From Polaromonas sp. CG_9.7 (GTDB taxonomy: Bacteria > Pseudomonadota > Gammaproteobacteria > Burkholderiales > Burkholderiaceae_C), in the NCBI RefSeq assembly GCF_015752205.1, contig NZ_JADOVG010000013.1, positions 1 through 64,000 on the forward strand: 64,000 nucleotides of DNA, given 5' to 3'. The notes beneath the pieces were generated by a model. The model searched no databases. It had not been told where the DNA came from and saw only the letters and a list, made by a program, of their open reading frames with translations. Positions 35,240 to 44,509 of this stretch are shown here, in pieces (positions within the stretch are counted from its first letter, which is position 1; each line of letters opens with the position of its first letter). Made by a program: the position numbers and the translations under genes.

Positions 35240-35728
35240 GTGCACATAAAGAGTCAACCCGATTTTTATTCGGGAGTCATGTTCATGGTCTGCGGCGTGG
35301 CATTTGCATGGGGTGCCACCAACTACACGGTGGGTAACGCCGCGCGCATGGGACCCGGGTATTTTCCCCTGATGCTGGGTGCTTTGATGGCTTTGGTGGG
35401 GGTCGTGGTTACTTTCAATGCGCTGGGTGGAGACGCCCCCGGCGAGGACAAGATCGGCGCATGGGCATGGCGCCCGCTGTTCTATGTGATTGCCGCCAAC
35501 TTTGTGTTTGGCGTATTGCTGGCCGGTGTGCGCAGTCTGGATGTGCCTGCCTTCGGACTGATCGTGGCGATTTACGCTTTGACATTTATTGCCAGCATGG
35601 CGCAAGCCGGCTGGAAATTCGTGCCCACGTTCATGCTGGCCACCGCGCTGGCCATTGGCAGTTACCTGGTTTTTGTACTGGCGCTGGCGCTGCAATTTCC
35701 GGTGTGGCCTGAATTCATCACCGGATAA
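35240..35728 (+). CDS. tctB: tripartite tricarboxylate transporter small subunit TctB (first copy)
   Basis: 162 residues from GTG at 35240, chosen because the second copy at 37491 also starts GTG-(Asn/His)-Ile-Lys-Ser-Gln and both then have 162 residues; AAAGG lies upstream. Four membrane helices with the DUF1468/TctB pattern. It ends FPVWPEFITG, identical to the second copy. TctB pairs with TctA to form the membrane part of a secondary, cation-driven carboxylate importer. It is eight bases upstream of tctA. Confidence 0.92.
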   Translation: MHIKSQPDFYSGVMFMVCGVAFAWGATNYTVGNAARMGPGYFPLMLGALMALVGVVVTFNALGGDAPGEDKIGAWAWRPLFYVIAANFVFGVLLAGVRSLDVPAFGLIVAIYALTFIASMAQAGWKFVPTFMLATALAIGSYLVFVLALALQFPVWPEFITG

Positions 35729-35736
35729 GGACAAAA

Positions 35737-37248
35737 ATGGATCTGCTTGCAAATTTGTCCTTGGGTTTCAGCGTGGCATTCACGCCGATCAACCTGATCT
35801 ACGCGCTGGTTGGCTGCCTGTTGGGAACACTGATCGGCGTATTGCCGGGCATTGGCCCGGCGGCGACCATCGCCATGCTGCTCCCCGCCACCTACGCGCT
35901 GCCGCCCGAGTCGGCGCTGATTGCGCTGGCCGGTATTTACTATGGCTCGCAGTATGGCGGCTCGACCACGGCCATTTTGGTGAATCTGCCTGGCGAGTCG
36001 TCGTCGGTGGTCACGGTAATTGACGGCCACCAGATGGCCAAAAAAGGACGGGCAGGGCCGGCGCTGGCAGCTGCCGGACTGGGGTCGTTTTTTGCGGGCT
36101 GCGTGGGCACCGTCATGATCGCCGCCTTTGCGCCTGCGCTGACGGAAGTGGCCTTCAAGTTTGGTCCCGCCGAATATTTTGCGCTGATGCTGCTGGGCCT
36201 GATCGGAGCGGTGGTTTTGGCCTCGGGCTCACTGCTCAAGGCCATTGGCATGATCTTGCTGGGCCTGCTGCTCGGCCTGGTGGGCACCGACGTGAACTCT
36301 GGCGTGCCACGCTTCAGCTTTGACGTTCCCGAATTGACCGACGGCATCGGCTTCGTGGCGATTGCGATGGGTATTTTTGGCTACGGTGAAATCATCAGCA
36401 ATCTGGCGCAGCGCGAAACCCAGCGCGAGGTGTTTGACATCAAGGTGGCGGGCCTGTTCCCGACCAAGCAGGATTTCAAGGACATGGTGCCCGCCGTGCT
36501 GCGCGGAACAGCGCTTGGTTGTGCGCTCGGCATCTTGCCGGGTGGCGGCGCCACCTTGTCGGCTTTTGCCGCCTACACCATTGAGAAGAAAGTCAAGGGT
36601 CGTCCCGGTGAAGTGCCGTTTGGCCAGGGCAATATTCGCGGCGTTGCCGGCCCCGAAGCGGCCAACAATGCAGGTGCTCAGGCGTCTTTCATTCCGCTGC
36701 TGACCCTGGGCATTCCATCGAACGTGGTGATGGCGCTGATGGTGGGCGCCATGATGATTCACAACATCCAGCCCGGCCCGCAGGTCATGACCAGCAACCC
36801 CGAGTTGTTCTGGGGCCTGATTGCCTCGATGTGGATTGGCAACGCGATGCTTGTTATCCTGAATCTGCCACTGATCGGCATGTGGATCAAACTGCTGACC
36901 GTGCCTTACCGCTACCTGTTTCCGTCAATTGTGCTGTTTTGTTCGATTGGTGTGTATTCGACGAACAACAACACCTGGGACATCTGGGTGGTGGGGTTTT
37001 TTGGCGTGGTGGGCTATATCTTCCACAAACTGCGCGCCGAGCCGGCGCCCTTGTTGCTGGGCCTGATTCTGGGCCCCATGATGGAGGAAAACCTGCGCCG
37101 GGCGCTGCTGCTGTCGCGCGGGGACTGGAGCACTTTTGCCACCCGTCCGATTTCTGCCGGTCTGTTGGTGGCCTGCGTGTTGCTGATGCTGGTCGTGCTG
37201 GTGCCCGCAGTGAAAAGCAAGCGGGAAGAAGCTTTCGTTGAAGAGTGA
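35737..37248 (+). CDS. tctA: tripartite tricarboxylate transporter permease TctA (first copy)
   Basis: 503 residues, about twelve membrane helices. TctA signatures are GVLPGIGPAATIAMLLPATY, YGSQYGGSTTAILVNLPGES and the second repeat GILPGGGATLSAF, then FIPLLTLGIPSNVVMALMVG. It carries the transport path for a di- or tricarboxylate received from a TctC/Bug binding protein. No tctC lies in this cluster. It ends at a strong terminator, so the pair is its own operon. Confidence 0.94.
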   Translation: MDLLANLSLGFSVAFTPINLIYALVGCLLGTLIGVLPGIGPAATIAMLLPATYALPPESALIALAGIYYGSQYGGSTTAILVNLPGESSSVVTVIDGHQMAKKGRAGPALAAAGLGSFFAGCVGTVMIAAFAPALTEVAFKFGPAEYFALMLLGLIGAVVLASGSLLKAIGMILLGLLLGLVGTDVNSGVPRFSFDVPELTDGIGFVAIAMGIFGYGEIISNLAQRETQREVFDIKVAGLFPTKQDFKDMVPAVLRGTALGCALGILPGGGATLSAFAAYTIEKKVKGRPGEVPFGQGNIRGVAGPEAANNAGAQASFIPLLTLGIPSNVVMALMVGAMMIHNIQPGPQVMTSNPELFWGLIASMWIGNAMLVILNLPLIGMWIKLLTVPYRYLFPSIVLFCSIGVYSTNNNTWDIWVVGFFGVVGYIFHKLRAEPAPLLLGLILGPMMEENLRRALLLSRGDWSTFATRPISAGLLVACVLLMLVVLVPAVKSKREEAFVEE

Positions 37249-37287
37249 AGTTGCGAGCACGCACAAGAGGCGTGCGCATTGACCTTG

Positions 37288-37315
37288 AAAAAGCCACCCT
37301 TGGGGTGGCTTTTTT
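37288..37315 (+). terminator. terminator after first tctBA pair
   Basis: Stem AAAAAGCCACCC with GGGTGGCTTTTT, a three-base loop, then further T residues; 40 bases after the tctA stop. Confidence 0.92.
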
Positions 37316-37490
37316 GTGTCAGCAGGGCATGGATATTTTTTGAGCGCCAACTCCACCGCTGAATTTGGTTGCGCCGAGGTCTCTTTAGATCACTCTGTAC
37401 ATAAGTGAAAGCCACATTTTTTGTGCTGGTAATTGAAAGCACAATGAAAGATTGAGATGCAGGTTCAATTTTTTATAAAGGAGACAAACC

Positions 37491-37979
37491 GTGAATATCA
37501 AGAGTCAAAAAGACTTTTTTTCCGGTCTTATGTTTATGGGCGTCGGGGTGGCGTTTGCCTGGGGGGCCACGACATACAACGTGGGTAACGGTGCGCGCAT
37601 GGGGCCAGGTTACTTCCCGCTTTACCTGGGTGTCCTGATGACGATCCTGGGCGCGGCCATCACCTTCAAGTCGCTGGTGGTTGAAACCATGGGTGGCGAC
37701 AAAATTGGCAAATGGGCCTGGAAGCCGCTGTTTTTCGTGATTTTGGCCAATCTGGTGTTTGGTGCGCTGCTTGCCGGCTTGCCGTACTTTGGCATCCCAG
37801 CAATGGGCCTGATCATTGCCATTTATGCGCTGACCTTCATTGCCAGCATGGCTGAAGAAGGCTGGAAGTTCAAGGCCACGTTCATTCTGGCCACGGTGCT
37901 TGCCGTGGGCAGTTACCTTGCTTTCGTGATTGCGCTGAAATTGCAGTTTCCAGTGTGGCCCGAGTTCATCACCGGCTAA
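37491..37979 (+). CDS. tctB: tripartite tricarboxylate transporter small subunit TctB (second copy)
   Basis: 162 residues from GTG with a strong AAAGGAG site. Same topology and length as the first copy, with long identical stretches such as ARMGPGYFP and IAIYALTFIASMA. The 242-base space before it holds the upstream terminator and an AT-rich region with room for a separate promoter, so the second pair can be expressed independently. The products probably serve a related carboxylate. Confidence 0.93.
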   Translation: MNIKSQKDFFSGLMFMGVGVAFAWGATTYNVGNGARMGPGYFPLYLGVLMTILGAAITFKSLVVETMGGDKIGKWAWKPLFFVILANLVFGALLAGLPYFGIPAMGLIIAIYALTFIASMAEEGWKFKATFILATVLAVGSYLAFVIALKLQFPVWPEFITG

Positions 37980-37991
37980 GGAGAATTAAAA

Positions 37992-39503
37992 ATGGAACTG
38001 ATTGAACACCTTTCATTGGGTTTCGGCGTGGCCTTCACGCCGATCAACCTGCTGTATTGCCTGGTAGGCTGTATTTTGGGAACGCTGATTGGCGTGCTGC
38101 CCGGCATCGGCCCGGTGGCGACCATCGCCATGCTGCTGCCGGCCACCTACGCACTGCCGCCGGTGTCTGCGCTGATCATGCTGGCCGGTATTTACTACGG
38201 CGCCCAATATGGCGGCTCGACCACGGCTATCTTGGTCAATTTACCGGGAGAATCGTCCTCGGTTGTCACCTGCATTGACGGCTACCAGATGGCCCGAAAA
38301 GGCCGTGCGGGACCGGCGCTGGCGGCTGCCGGTCTGGGTTCTTTCTTTGCAGGCTGCGTTGGTACCTTGATTCTGGCGGCCTTCGCGCCTCCATTGACCG
38401 AATTGGCCTTCAAGTTTGGCCCGGCCGAATACTTTGCACTGATGACCCTGGGCCTGATTGGTGCCGTGGTGCTGGCGTCGGGTTCGCTGCTGAAAGCCAT
38501 CGCCATGATCGTGCTGGGCCTGCTGCTTGGCCTGGTCGGTACGGACGTGAATTCGGGCGTGGCGCGTTTCAGCTTTGACGTTCCGGAACTGACCGACGGC
38601 ATCGGCTTCGTGGTGATCGCCATGGGCGTGTTTGGCTACGGCGAGATCATCAGCAACCTGGCCCAGCCAGAGAGTGAGCGCGAAGTGTTCACCGCTGGCG
38701 TGTCGGGGCTATGGCCGACCAAGCAGGACTTCAAGGACATGACGCCTGCCGTTTTGCGCGGCACTTTCCTGGGTTGCGCGCTGGGAATCTTGCCCGGCGG
38801 TGGCGCCTTGCTGTCGGCCTTTGCTGCTTATGCGCTGGAAAAAAAGATGAAGATGAAGCCGGGCGAAGTGCCTTTCGGCCAAGGCAACATCCGTGGTGTG
38901 GCGTCTCCCGAGTCGGCCAACAACGCCGGATCGCAGACCTCCTTCATTCCGCTGCTGACACTGGGCATTCCACCCAACGCCGTGATGGCGCTGATGGTCG
39001 GCGCCATGACCATCCACAACATCCAGCCGGGCCCGCAGGTCATGACCAGCAATCCCGAACTGTTCTGGGGCCTGATCGCCTCGATGTGGATCGGCAATGC
39101 GATGCTGGTGATTTTGAACCTGCCGCTGATCGGCATCTGGATCAAGCTGCTGACTGTTCCCTACCGCTACCTGTTCCCGGCCATCGTGCTGTTCTGCGCC
39201 ATCGGCGTGTACTCGACCAACAACAACACCTGGGACGTGTGGATGGTGGGTCTGTTCGGCATCATTGGCTATATCTTTGTCAAGCTGGGGGCAGAACCCG
39301 CCCCCTTGCTGCTGGGCTTCATCCTGGGCCCAATGATGGAAGAGAACCTGCGCCGGGCATTGCTGCTGTCGCGCGGCGACTGGAGCGTGTTCGTGACCCG
39401 TCCGATTTCTGCCGGCCTCCTGGCAGTTGCGGTACTGATGCTGGTGATCGTGCTGCTTCCGGCCGTGAAGAACAAGCGCGAAGAAGCCTTCGTCGAAGAA
39501 TGA
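37992..39503 (+). CDS. tctA: tripartite tricarboxylate transporter permease TctA (second copy)
   Basis: 503 residues, the same length as the first copy, and co-linear with it throughout, ending KREEAFVEE in both. Signatures are GVLPGIGPVATIAMLLPATY and GILPGGGALLSAFAAYALEK. Differences are scattered (for example AASGSLL-region neighbours and the 225-260 loop), as expected for an older duplication rather than a recent one. It is followed by its own terminator. No binding protein is adjacent; Bug proteins are often encoded elsewhere in these bacteria. Confidence 0.94.
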   Translation: MELIEHLSLGFGVAFTPINLLYCLVGCILGTLIGVLPGIGPVATIAMLLPATYALPPVSALIMLAGIYYGAQYGGSTTAILVNLPGESSSVVTCIDGYQMARKGRAGPALAAAGLGSFFAGCVGTLILAAFAPPLTELAFKFGPAEYFALMTLGLIGAVVLASGSLLKAIAMIVLGLLLGLVGTDVNSGVARFSFDVPELTDGIGFVVIAMGVFGYGEIISNLAQPESEREVFTAGVSGLWPTKQDFKDMTPAVLRGTFLGCALGILPGGGALLSAFAAYALEKKMKMKPGEVPFGQGNIRGVASPESANNAGSQTSFIPLLTLGIPPNAVMALMVGAMTIHNIQPGPQVMTSNPELFWGLIASMWIGNAMLVILNLPLIGIWIKLLTVPYRYLFPAIVLFCAIGVYSTNNNTWDVWMVGLFGIIGYIFVKLGAEPAPLLLGFILGPMMEENLRRALLLSRGDWSVFVTRPISAGLLAVAVLMLVIVLLPAVKNKREEAFVEE

Positions 39504-39527
39504 TGCTGGCGCCCTGACGGCCACTGC

Positions 39528-39555
39528 AAAAACGGCACCTTCGGGTGCCGTTTTT
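39528..39555 (+). terminator. terminator after second tctBA pair
   Basis: Stem AAAAACGGCACC with GGTGCCGTTTTT around a TTCG tetraloop, 25 bases after the tctA stop. Confidence 0.93.
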
Positions 39556-39729
39556 CATGGACGCGGCCAATTCACAGCGACAAGCCGCCGGGGACTGGCC
39601 GGCCTTCGTCAATGACGTGGAGCGCCGCCCGAATGCTAGATGCCGCCCGCCGCCCGGCCCGTGCCAAACTTGGGGACTTGCGACATGCAAAATTTTTCGG
39701 TTGCCTAGCCGTCGTGAATAACACACACC

Positions 39730-40671
39730 TTGAACAATATTTCTGAATCAAATAGGCCTCCAGCGCAATCAGATAAAGCTCAAGTAGCTCCCAAAAGCAT
39801 AGCAACAGGGTTGCTGCTGGCGAGTTTTGGCGCGATTGCCTTCAGCGGCAAAGCGATCATCGTCAAGCTGGCTTACCGCTATGGCGTGGATGCCGTCACG
39901 CTGATCATGTTCCGCATGCTGTTTGCGCTGCCAATTTTTGCACTGATGGCCTGGTGGGCCAGCCGGGGCAAGCCGCCGCTGACCCGCAAGGACTGGCTGG
40001 GTGTGGTCTGGCTGGGCTTTACCGGCTACTACCTGGCCAGTTTCCTGGACTTTGCCGGTCTGGCCTATATCAGCGCCTCGCTGGAGCGGCTGATTCTGTA
40101 CCTCAATCCGACCCTGGTCCTGCTGCTGGGCCTGGTGTTTTACCGGCGGCGCATTGCGCCGCTGCACCTCATCGGCATGGGTATCAGCTATGCCGGCGTG
40201 GCCCTGGTCTTTGGCCACGAGATCAAGTTGCAGGGCAGCGAAGCCGCCTGGGGTGCGCTGCTGGTGTTCTTCAGTGCCATCAGTTATGCGCTGTACCTGG
40301 TGTACAGCGGCGAGATGGTCAAGCGCCTGGGCTCGATGCGTCTGGTCGGCCTGGCCACCAGCGTGGCTTGTTTGTGCTGCTTGCTGCAATTCGTTTTGTT
40401 GCGCCCCATGAGCGCCGCAGTGGTGGCGCCCGAGGTGATCTGGCTGTCATTGCTGAACGCCACACTGTGTACCGCCGTGCCGGTGCTGATGGTGATGATG
40501 GCGATTGAACGCATCGGCGCCAGCCTGGCCGCCCAGACCGGCATGATCGGCCCGCTGTCCACCATACTGATGGGCGTGGTCATTTTGGGCGAGCCGTTCA
40601 CCGCATGGGTAGCTGCCGGCACAGTGCTGGTGATTGCCGGGATTTTTGTCTTCACGCGGGCGGCGCGCTAG
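39730..40671 (+). CDS. EamA/DMT-family transporter
   Basis: 313 residues if translated from TTG at 39730; no good ribosome site is visible, so the exact start is uncertain. Ten hydrophobic helices in two EamA repeats, opening LLLASFGAIAFSGKAIIVKL and with AAWGALLVFFSAISYALYLV at the start of the second repeat. Substrate unknown. It lies between the tct terminator and an SDR gene and appears to be transcribed alone. Confidence 0.84.
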   Translation: MNNISESNRPPAQSDKAQVAPKSIATGLLLASFGAIAFSGKAIIVKLAYRYGVDAVTLIMFRMLFALPIFALMAWWASRGKPPLTRKDWLGVVWLGFTGYYLASFLDFAGLAYISASLERLILYLNPTLVLLLGLVFYRRRIAPLHLIGMGISYAGVALVFGHEIKLQGSEAAWGALLVFFSAISYALYLVYSGEMVKRLGSMRLVGLATSVACLCCLLQFVLLRPMSAAVVAPEVIWLSLLNATLCTAVPVLMVMMAIERIGASLAAQTGMIGPLSTILMGVVILGEPFTAWVAAGTVLVIAGIFVFTRAAR

Positions 40672-40748
40672 CTTTTACAGATCAACGCCAAAGGGCCAGA
40701 CTTCGTATCATGGAAGTTTTTGGATCTCACGCTTTTTAAGGAATCAAC

Positions 40749-41543
40749 ATGGATTTGGGAATTGCCGGTAAATATGCGCTGGTCTGCGGCGCCAGCAAAG
40801 GCTTGGGCTTTGGCTGCGCACAAGCGCTGGTGCGCGAAGGCGTGCATGTGCTGATCGTGGCACGCGGCGCCGAAGTGCTGGAAGCAGCGGCCAATAAATT
40901 GATAGCTGACAACGCTCGGCCAGCAAGCGCTAACGTGCAATTTGTGGCTGCAGACATCACCACGGTCGAAGGCCGCGCTGCTGTATTCGCGCTGCGCAAG
41001 GAATTCGATATCGTGGTCACCAATGCCGGCGGCCCGCCAACCGGCGACTTTCGTGACTGGGACCGGGACGCCTGGATCAAGGCGGTCGATGCCAACATGC
41101 TCACTCCCATCGAGCTGATCAAGGCGACGGTCGATGGCATGGCCGCGCGCGGCTTTGGCCGCATCGTCAACATCACTTCCAGTTCAGTCAAGTCACCGAT
41201 TGACATCCTGGGCCTGTCCAACGGTGCGCGCAGCGGCCTGACCGGTTTTGTCGCTGGCGTGGCCCGCACCCAACTCGCCGCGCAAGGCGTGACGATCAAT
41301 AACCTGCTGCCCGGCAAGTTCGACACCGACCGCATTGCCACCACCGTGCGCGCCGCGTCCGAAAAGTCAGGCAAGAGCGTGGAAGAAATCCGCCGCACGC
41401 AGCAGGCGCAAATCCCTGCAGGCCGCTACGGCACACCCGATGAGTTCGGTGCCATCTGCGCTTTCCTGTGCAGCCAGCAGGCGGCCTATATGACAGGCCA
41501 GAACGTGCTGGCCGACGGCGGGGCGTTTCCGGGAACGTTTTGA
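40749..41543 (+). CDS. short-chain dehydrogenase/reductase, atypical (no YxxxK)
   Basis: 264 residues. The N-terminal cofactor site GASKGLGFGCAQALV and the structural motif VTNAGGPPTGD are typical of SDRs annotated as 3-oxoacyl-ACP reductases. The active-site serine region SSSVKSP is present. However, the usual Tyr-x-x-x-Lys is replaced by a stretch reading GLSNGARSG, as in an SDR subgroup whose catalysis is unclear. Residues about 48-68 are encoded by a family A repeat in frame. The start is supported by AAGGAAT. Confidence 0.85.
   Translation: MDLGIAGKYALVCGASKGLGFGCAQALVREGVHVLIVARGAEVLEAAANKLIADNARPASANVQFVAADITTVEGRAAVFALRKEFDIVVTNAGGPPTGDFRDWDRDAWIKAVDANMLTPIELIKATVDGMAARGFGRIVNITSSSVKSPIDILGLSNGARSGLTGFVAGVARTQLAAQGVTINNLLPGKFDTDRIATTVRAASEKSGKSVEEIRRTQQAQIPAGRYGTPDEFGAICAFLCSQQAAYMTGQNVLADGGAFPGTF
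40890..40951 (+). repeat. dispersed AT-core repeat (family A, copy 7) inside the SDR gene
   Basis: Contains AATTGATAGCTGACAACGCT, then GGCCAGCAAGCGCTAACG, then GCAATTTGTGGCTGC. It is wholly coding, in frame, in a surface-type region after the first beta-alpha units of the fold. Confidence 0.65.
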
Positions 41544-41611
41544 AGTTTCGGACTGTGGCTGCCAGCGCAGCGGTAAGTCGATCTTTGGCAGGTCGGCCGA
41601 CGGGCAATGCC

Positions 41612-42262
41612 ATGGAACTGCTGGGTTTTGCTGTTTTTTTCGTGGTGGTCATGCTTGGGTTGCAGTTCTGGCCAGGGGCGTCTGAGCACTTTCGATTTTC
41701 GAGGGACAGCTTTGAGCAGGGCGCGTTCTGGCGGCTGGTCACTTCGCAATGGGTGCATTTGAGCGGCTGGCATGCCGCGGGCAATGTGTTTGCGTTGGTG
41801 GCAATCGTTTTTGCAAGCGGATCGTGGGTTCGCTGGCGGCTTCAGCTGCTGGCGTTGTGCGGTGGTTATGCCGGCGTGGCGCTTGTGGTTGCGCTTGATC
41901 CGAACTGCAGTTACTACGCCGGGGCTTCCGGGGCATTACACGGGTTACTGGCTGGCAACGCCGTGAGCATGGCGTGGACGGCCTGTCCGTTTAGCCAACC
42001 CGAGGACAGCATGATTGATGCGGCCACAGCATCTGCGACACGCTTGACCTGCATTGCTGCCCTTGCCGTGCTGGGCGTCATGGCCTTGAAACTCTGGCTG
42101 CAAATAGACAGCACACGAGAAGCGCCGCTGAACGGATGGAGCTTTCCGGTTTACCACCCGGCCCACGTGGCGGGGGCGCTAGGTGGCATGGGAATGGTGT
42201 TATTTTTTATGGCCGCCCGTGCCGTGCTGGCGACCAAAGTAAAGTCCAAACCCAGTCAGTGA
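41612..42262 (+). CDS. rrtA: rhombosortase (rhomboid-family intramembrane protease)
   Basis: 216 residues from MELLGFAVFF; longer upstream frames overlap the SDR gene. A six-helix rhomboid-type membrane protein. Visible are the H-x-x-x-N loop VHLSGWHAAGN (His54, Asn58), the nucleophile Ser106 in YAGASGALHG and the general-base His185 in YHPAHVAGALGG. Rhombosortases cleave the C-terminal GlyGly-CTERM signal of exported proteins (Haft and Varghese family). The convergent neighbour, a secreted subtilase ending in exactly such a tail, is the natural substrate, and the two genes overlap by 63 bases at their 3' ends. Confidence 0.88.
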   Translation: MELLGFAVFFVVVMLGLQFWPGASEHFRFSRDSFEQGAFWRLVTSQWVHLSGWHAAGNVFALVAIVFASGSWVRWRLQLLALCGGYAGVALVVALDPNCSYYAGASGALHGLLAGNAVSMAWTACPFSQPEDSMIDAATASATRLTCIAALAVLGVMALKLWLQIDSTREAPLNGWSFPVYHPAHVAGALGGMGMVLFFMAARAVLATKVKSKPSQ

Positions 42263-44401
42263 CAACAGGGCAAAAACATCAAGCCAACTCATCGCTCCGC
42301 CGCCGCCACTACCACTACCACTGCTGGCTTCTGCTGTTGTTGTAGTAGTAGTAACAGGTGCTTTGACAGTGATCGACACCGTTTGCGGAACCCCGCTGAA
42401 AATGCCGTCATTCGGCGTAATGGTGAACGTATAGCTCCCCGCGGGGCCGGCCTCATTCCAGGTGAACATGCCAGTGGCCGGATCCAGGCTGGTGCTCGCA
42501 GGCAGACCGCTGGCTACAAACACCACAGGATTATTTTCTGTATCAGTAGCCGCAGCGGTAAAGCTCAGGTTAGCGCCTTGCACCACAATTTGAGCTGGAA
42601 TCGGAACAAGAACCGGCGCGGTGTTGGACATGAAGGTGATTTGATTCGAGGCGGTTAATCCAGCACCATCAGTGACTTTTACCTTGAACGTGTAGCTGGC
42701 CCCAGGAGCAGGAGCGACAAAGGAAGTGCTGGAGGTCGTGTCGCTGGCCAGGTTCACGGCAGGACCTGCAAGTTGCGTCCATTGGTAGCTGAAGTTCGTG
42801 TTGCCGCTGGTTCCCGCCAAGGCGTTCGCCGAGAAGCTGATGGTCGATCCCGTGGTTCGAACACCAACCAGATTGGGTGATGCGGCTACTGTGGGCGCCA
42901 TCGAGTTGAGGCGGTCGATGGCGGCCTTGGCATCGACCAGGCCGGCGCCGCAGTCGGTGCGGGTCGTGCAAAACGTGCCTGCCGGATACGACCGGGCCGA
43001 GTTGGTCATTACCGAGCTCAAAGTGTCCGGTGTGATCGCGGGTTGCAGGCTCGCCAGCAAAGCCGCGATCCCTGCCACGTGTGGCGCAGCCATGCTGGTG
43101 CCCTCGTATCCCGCGTAGCTGTCGGCACCAGGAACGGTAGTTCCTGTGTTCAGAGTGGAATACACCAATGCGCCATCACCCCGTATCAAGGAGCCGAACC
43201 CACCGCCAGGGCCGCTGATGGTAGTTCCTGGGCCGATATTGCTGTAGTTGGCGTTGTCGCCCAACTTGGTATGCGCGGTCACTGCGACCACGCCAGTGCA
43301 ATTGGCGGGTGAACCGATGCCAATCAAGCCTTTGTTGCCCGTGGCAGCCACCACCACGCTACCAGCTGCGCGTACAGCATTGACGGTATCTTGGAAGGTG
43401 TTACCGCAAGAACCTGTGCCACCCAGGCTGAGGTTCAGCACCTTGGCCTTGTTGGGGTTGGCCGGAATACCGGGCACACTCAGCCCTGCGGCCCACTGCA
43501 TGCCAGCGGCAATGTCAGAGGAAAAACCGCCACAGGTGCCAAGCGCGCGCACTGGAAGTATTTTGGCGTTGAACGCCACGCCCGCACCCCCCATACCGTT
43601 ATTGGTGACTGCCGCAATCGTGCCGGCCACATGGGTGCCGTGCCAACTGCTGTTGCTGGAAGGTGAGCCTTTTGTGCAGGCGCCGGCCAATTCCCAATCT
43701 CCGGGGTCTAAAGCGTCGCTGTCGCGACCATCGCCGTCGTTGGCCTTGGCGAGGTCACTGACGAAGTCATAACCCGGCAAAATATTCGCAACCAAATCTG
43801 CGTGTGGCCTGTAACCCGTGTCAATCACAGCCACCACTACTCCAGCGCCCGTCGAACTGTCCCAGGCGGCCGGTAGGTTGGCTCCGCCGGGGGAAATCGC
43901 CGGGGCTTGGTAGTGCCACTGTTGACCCGATTGGTAGCTCGGATCATTTGGCATGAAGGAAGGATAAACAATTTCGTCAATTTCCGCATAGGCTACTGTC
44001 GGGTCTTGCTCTATTTGTTTGGCCAGCGCAAACAGTTCCGCACGGTTCAGTTTTTGGCCAGTGACGGCAACGTGTGTTTGTGACGTTACCGACTTCAAGT
44101 AAGACAAGCCCGCCGCACCCGCATTGACTGATTTCATTGCCGCGCTGGTATCCATCGTCTCCACCTGACTGCGCGCCGCATGAAAGTCAAACACGCCTGC
44201 GCGGGTGGTGGCTCCGTCCTTGAACTTGATGATCAGGCGGTTAAATTGGCGCTCGGTTTGCAGTGGTCCGGCAAATGCCGTGGCCTGTGCCTTTTGAAAG
44301 TTTTTGCCTGGCGGTGGCAACTGGGCTGTGGCTACGGCGCTAACCGACGCGATGGACAGCGCAATGGTGGTAACGCCAAAATGTTTCGGTTTGATTTTCA
44401 T
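42200..44401 (-). CDS. secreted subtilisin-like (S8) protease with GlyGly-CTERM sorting tail
   Basis: 733 residues. Signal peptide (1-26); I9-type propeptide (about 52-147); S8 domain with Asp194 in VIDTGY, His254 in SSWHGTHVAG, oxyanion Asn356 in AATGNKG and Ser436 in GTSMAAPHVAG; two Ig-like or PKD/cadherin-like domains (about 507-590 and 597-682). Then a Thr/Ser/Gly linker and a GlyGly-CTERM tail (about 698-733): GSGGGGAMSW, one hydrophobic helix, basic end. The protein should be exported, cleaved at the tail by rhombosortase, and delivered to the surface, often by type II secretion. It overlaps rrtA at the 3' end and follows a propeptide-like lipoprotein gene. Confidence 0.92.
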   Translation of the reverse strand: MKIKPKHFGVTTIALSIASVSAVATAQLPPPGKNFQKAQATAFAGPLQTERQFNRLIIKFKDGATTRAGVFDFHAARSQVETMDTSAAMKSVNAGAAGLSYLKSVTSQTHVAVTGQKLNRAELFALAKQIEQDPTVAYAEIDEIVYPSFMPNDPSYQSGQQWHYQAPAISPGGANLPAAWDSSTGAGVVVAVIDTGYRPHADLVANILPGYDFVSDLAKANDGDGRDSDALDPGDWELAGACTKGSPSSNSSWHGTHVAGTIAAVTNNGMGGAGVAFNAKILPVRALGTCGGFSSDIAAGMQWAAGLSVPGIPANPNKAKVLNLSLGGTGSCGNTFQDTVNAVRAAGSVVVAATGNKGLIGIGSPANCTGVVAVTAHTKLGDNANYSNIGPGTTISGPGGGFGSLIRGDGALVYSTLNTGTTVPGADSYAGYEGTSMAAPHVAGIAALLASLQPAITPDTLSSVMTNSARSYPAGTFCTTRTDCGAGLVDAKAAIDRLNSMAPTVAASPNLVGVRTTGSTISFSANALAGTSGNTNFSYQWTQLAGPAVNLASDTTSSTSFVAPAPGASYTFKVKVTDGAGLTASNQITFMSNTAPVLVPIPAQIVVQGANLSFTAAATDTENNPVVFVASGLPASTSLDPATGMFTWNEAGPAGSYTFTITPNDGIFSGVPQTVSITVKAPVTTTTTTAEASSGSGSGGGGAMSWLDVFALLSLTGFGLYFGRQHGTGGHKK

Positions 44402-44509
44402 TTTTGTTTCTTCAGGGAGCCAGGACGAAAAAAATGGTGCGTTTGCGTGTGGCTCGTCGCATGCTCAATGCACCGCAGATTCACTTCACTGCCGCCTGGT
44501 TGTGCAAAT

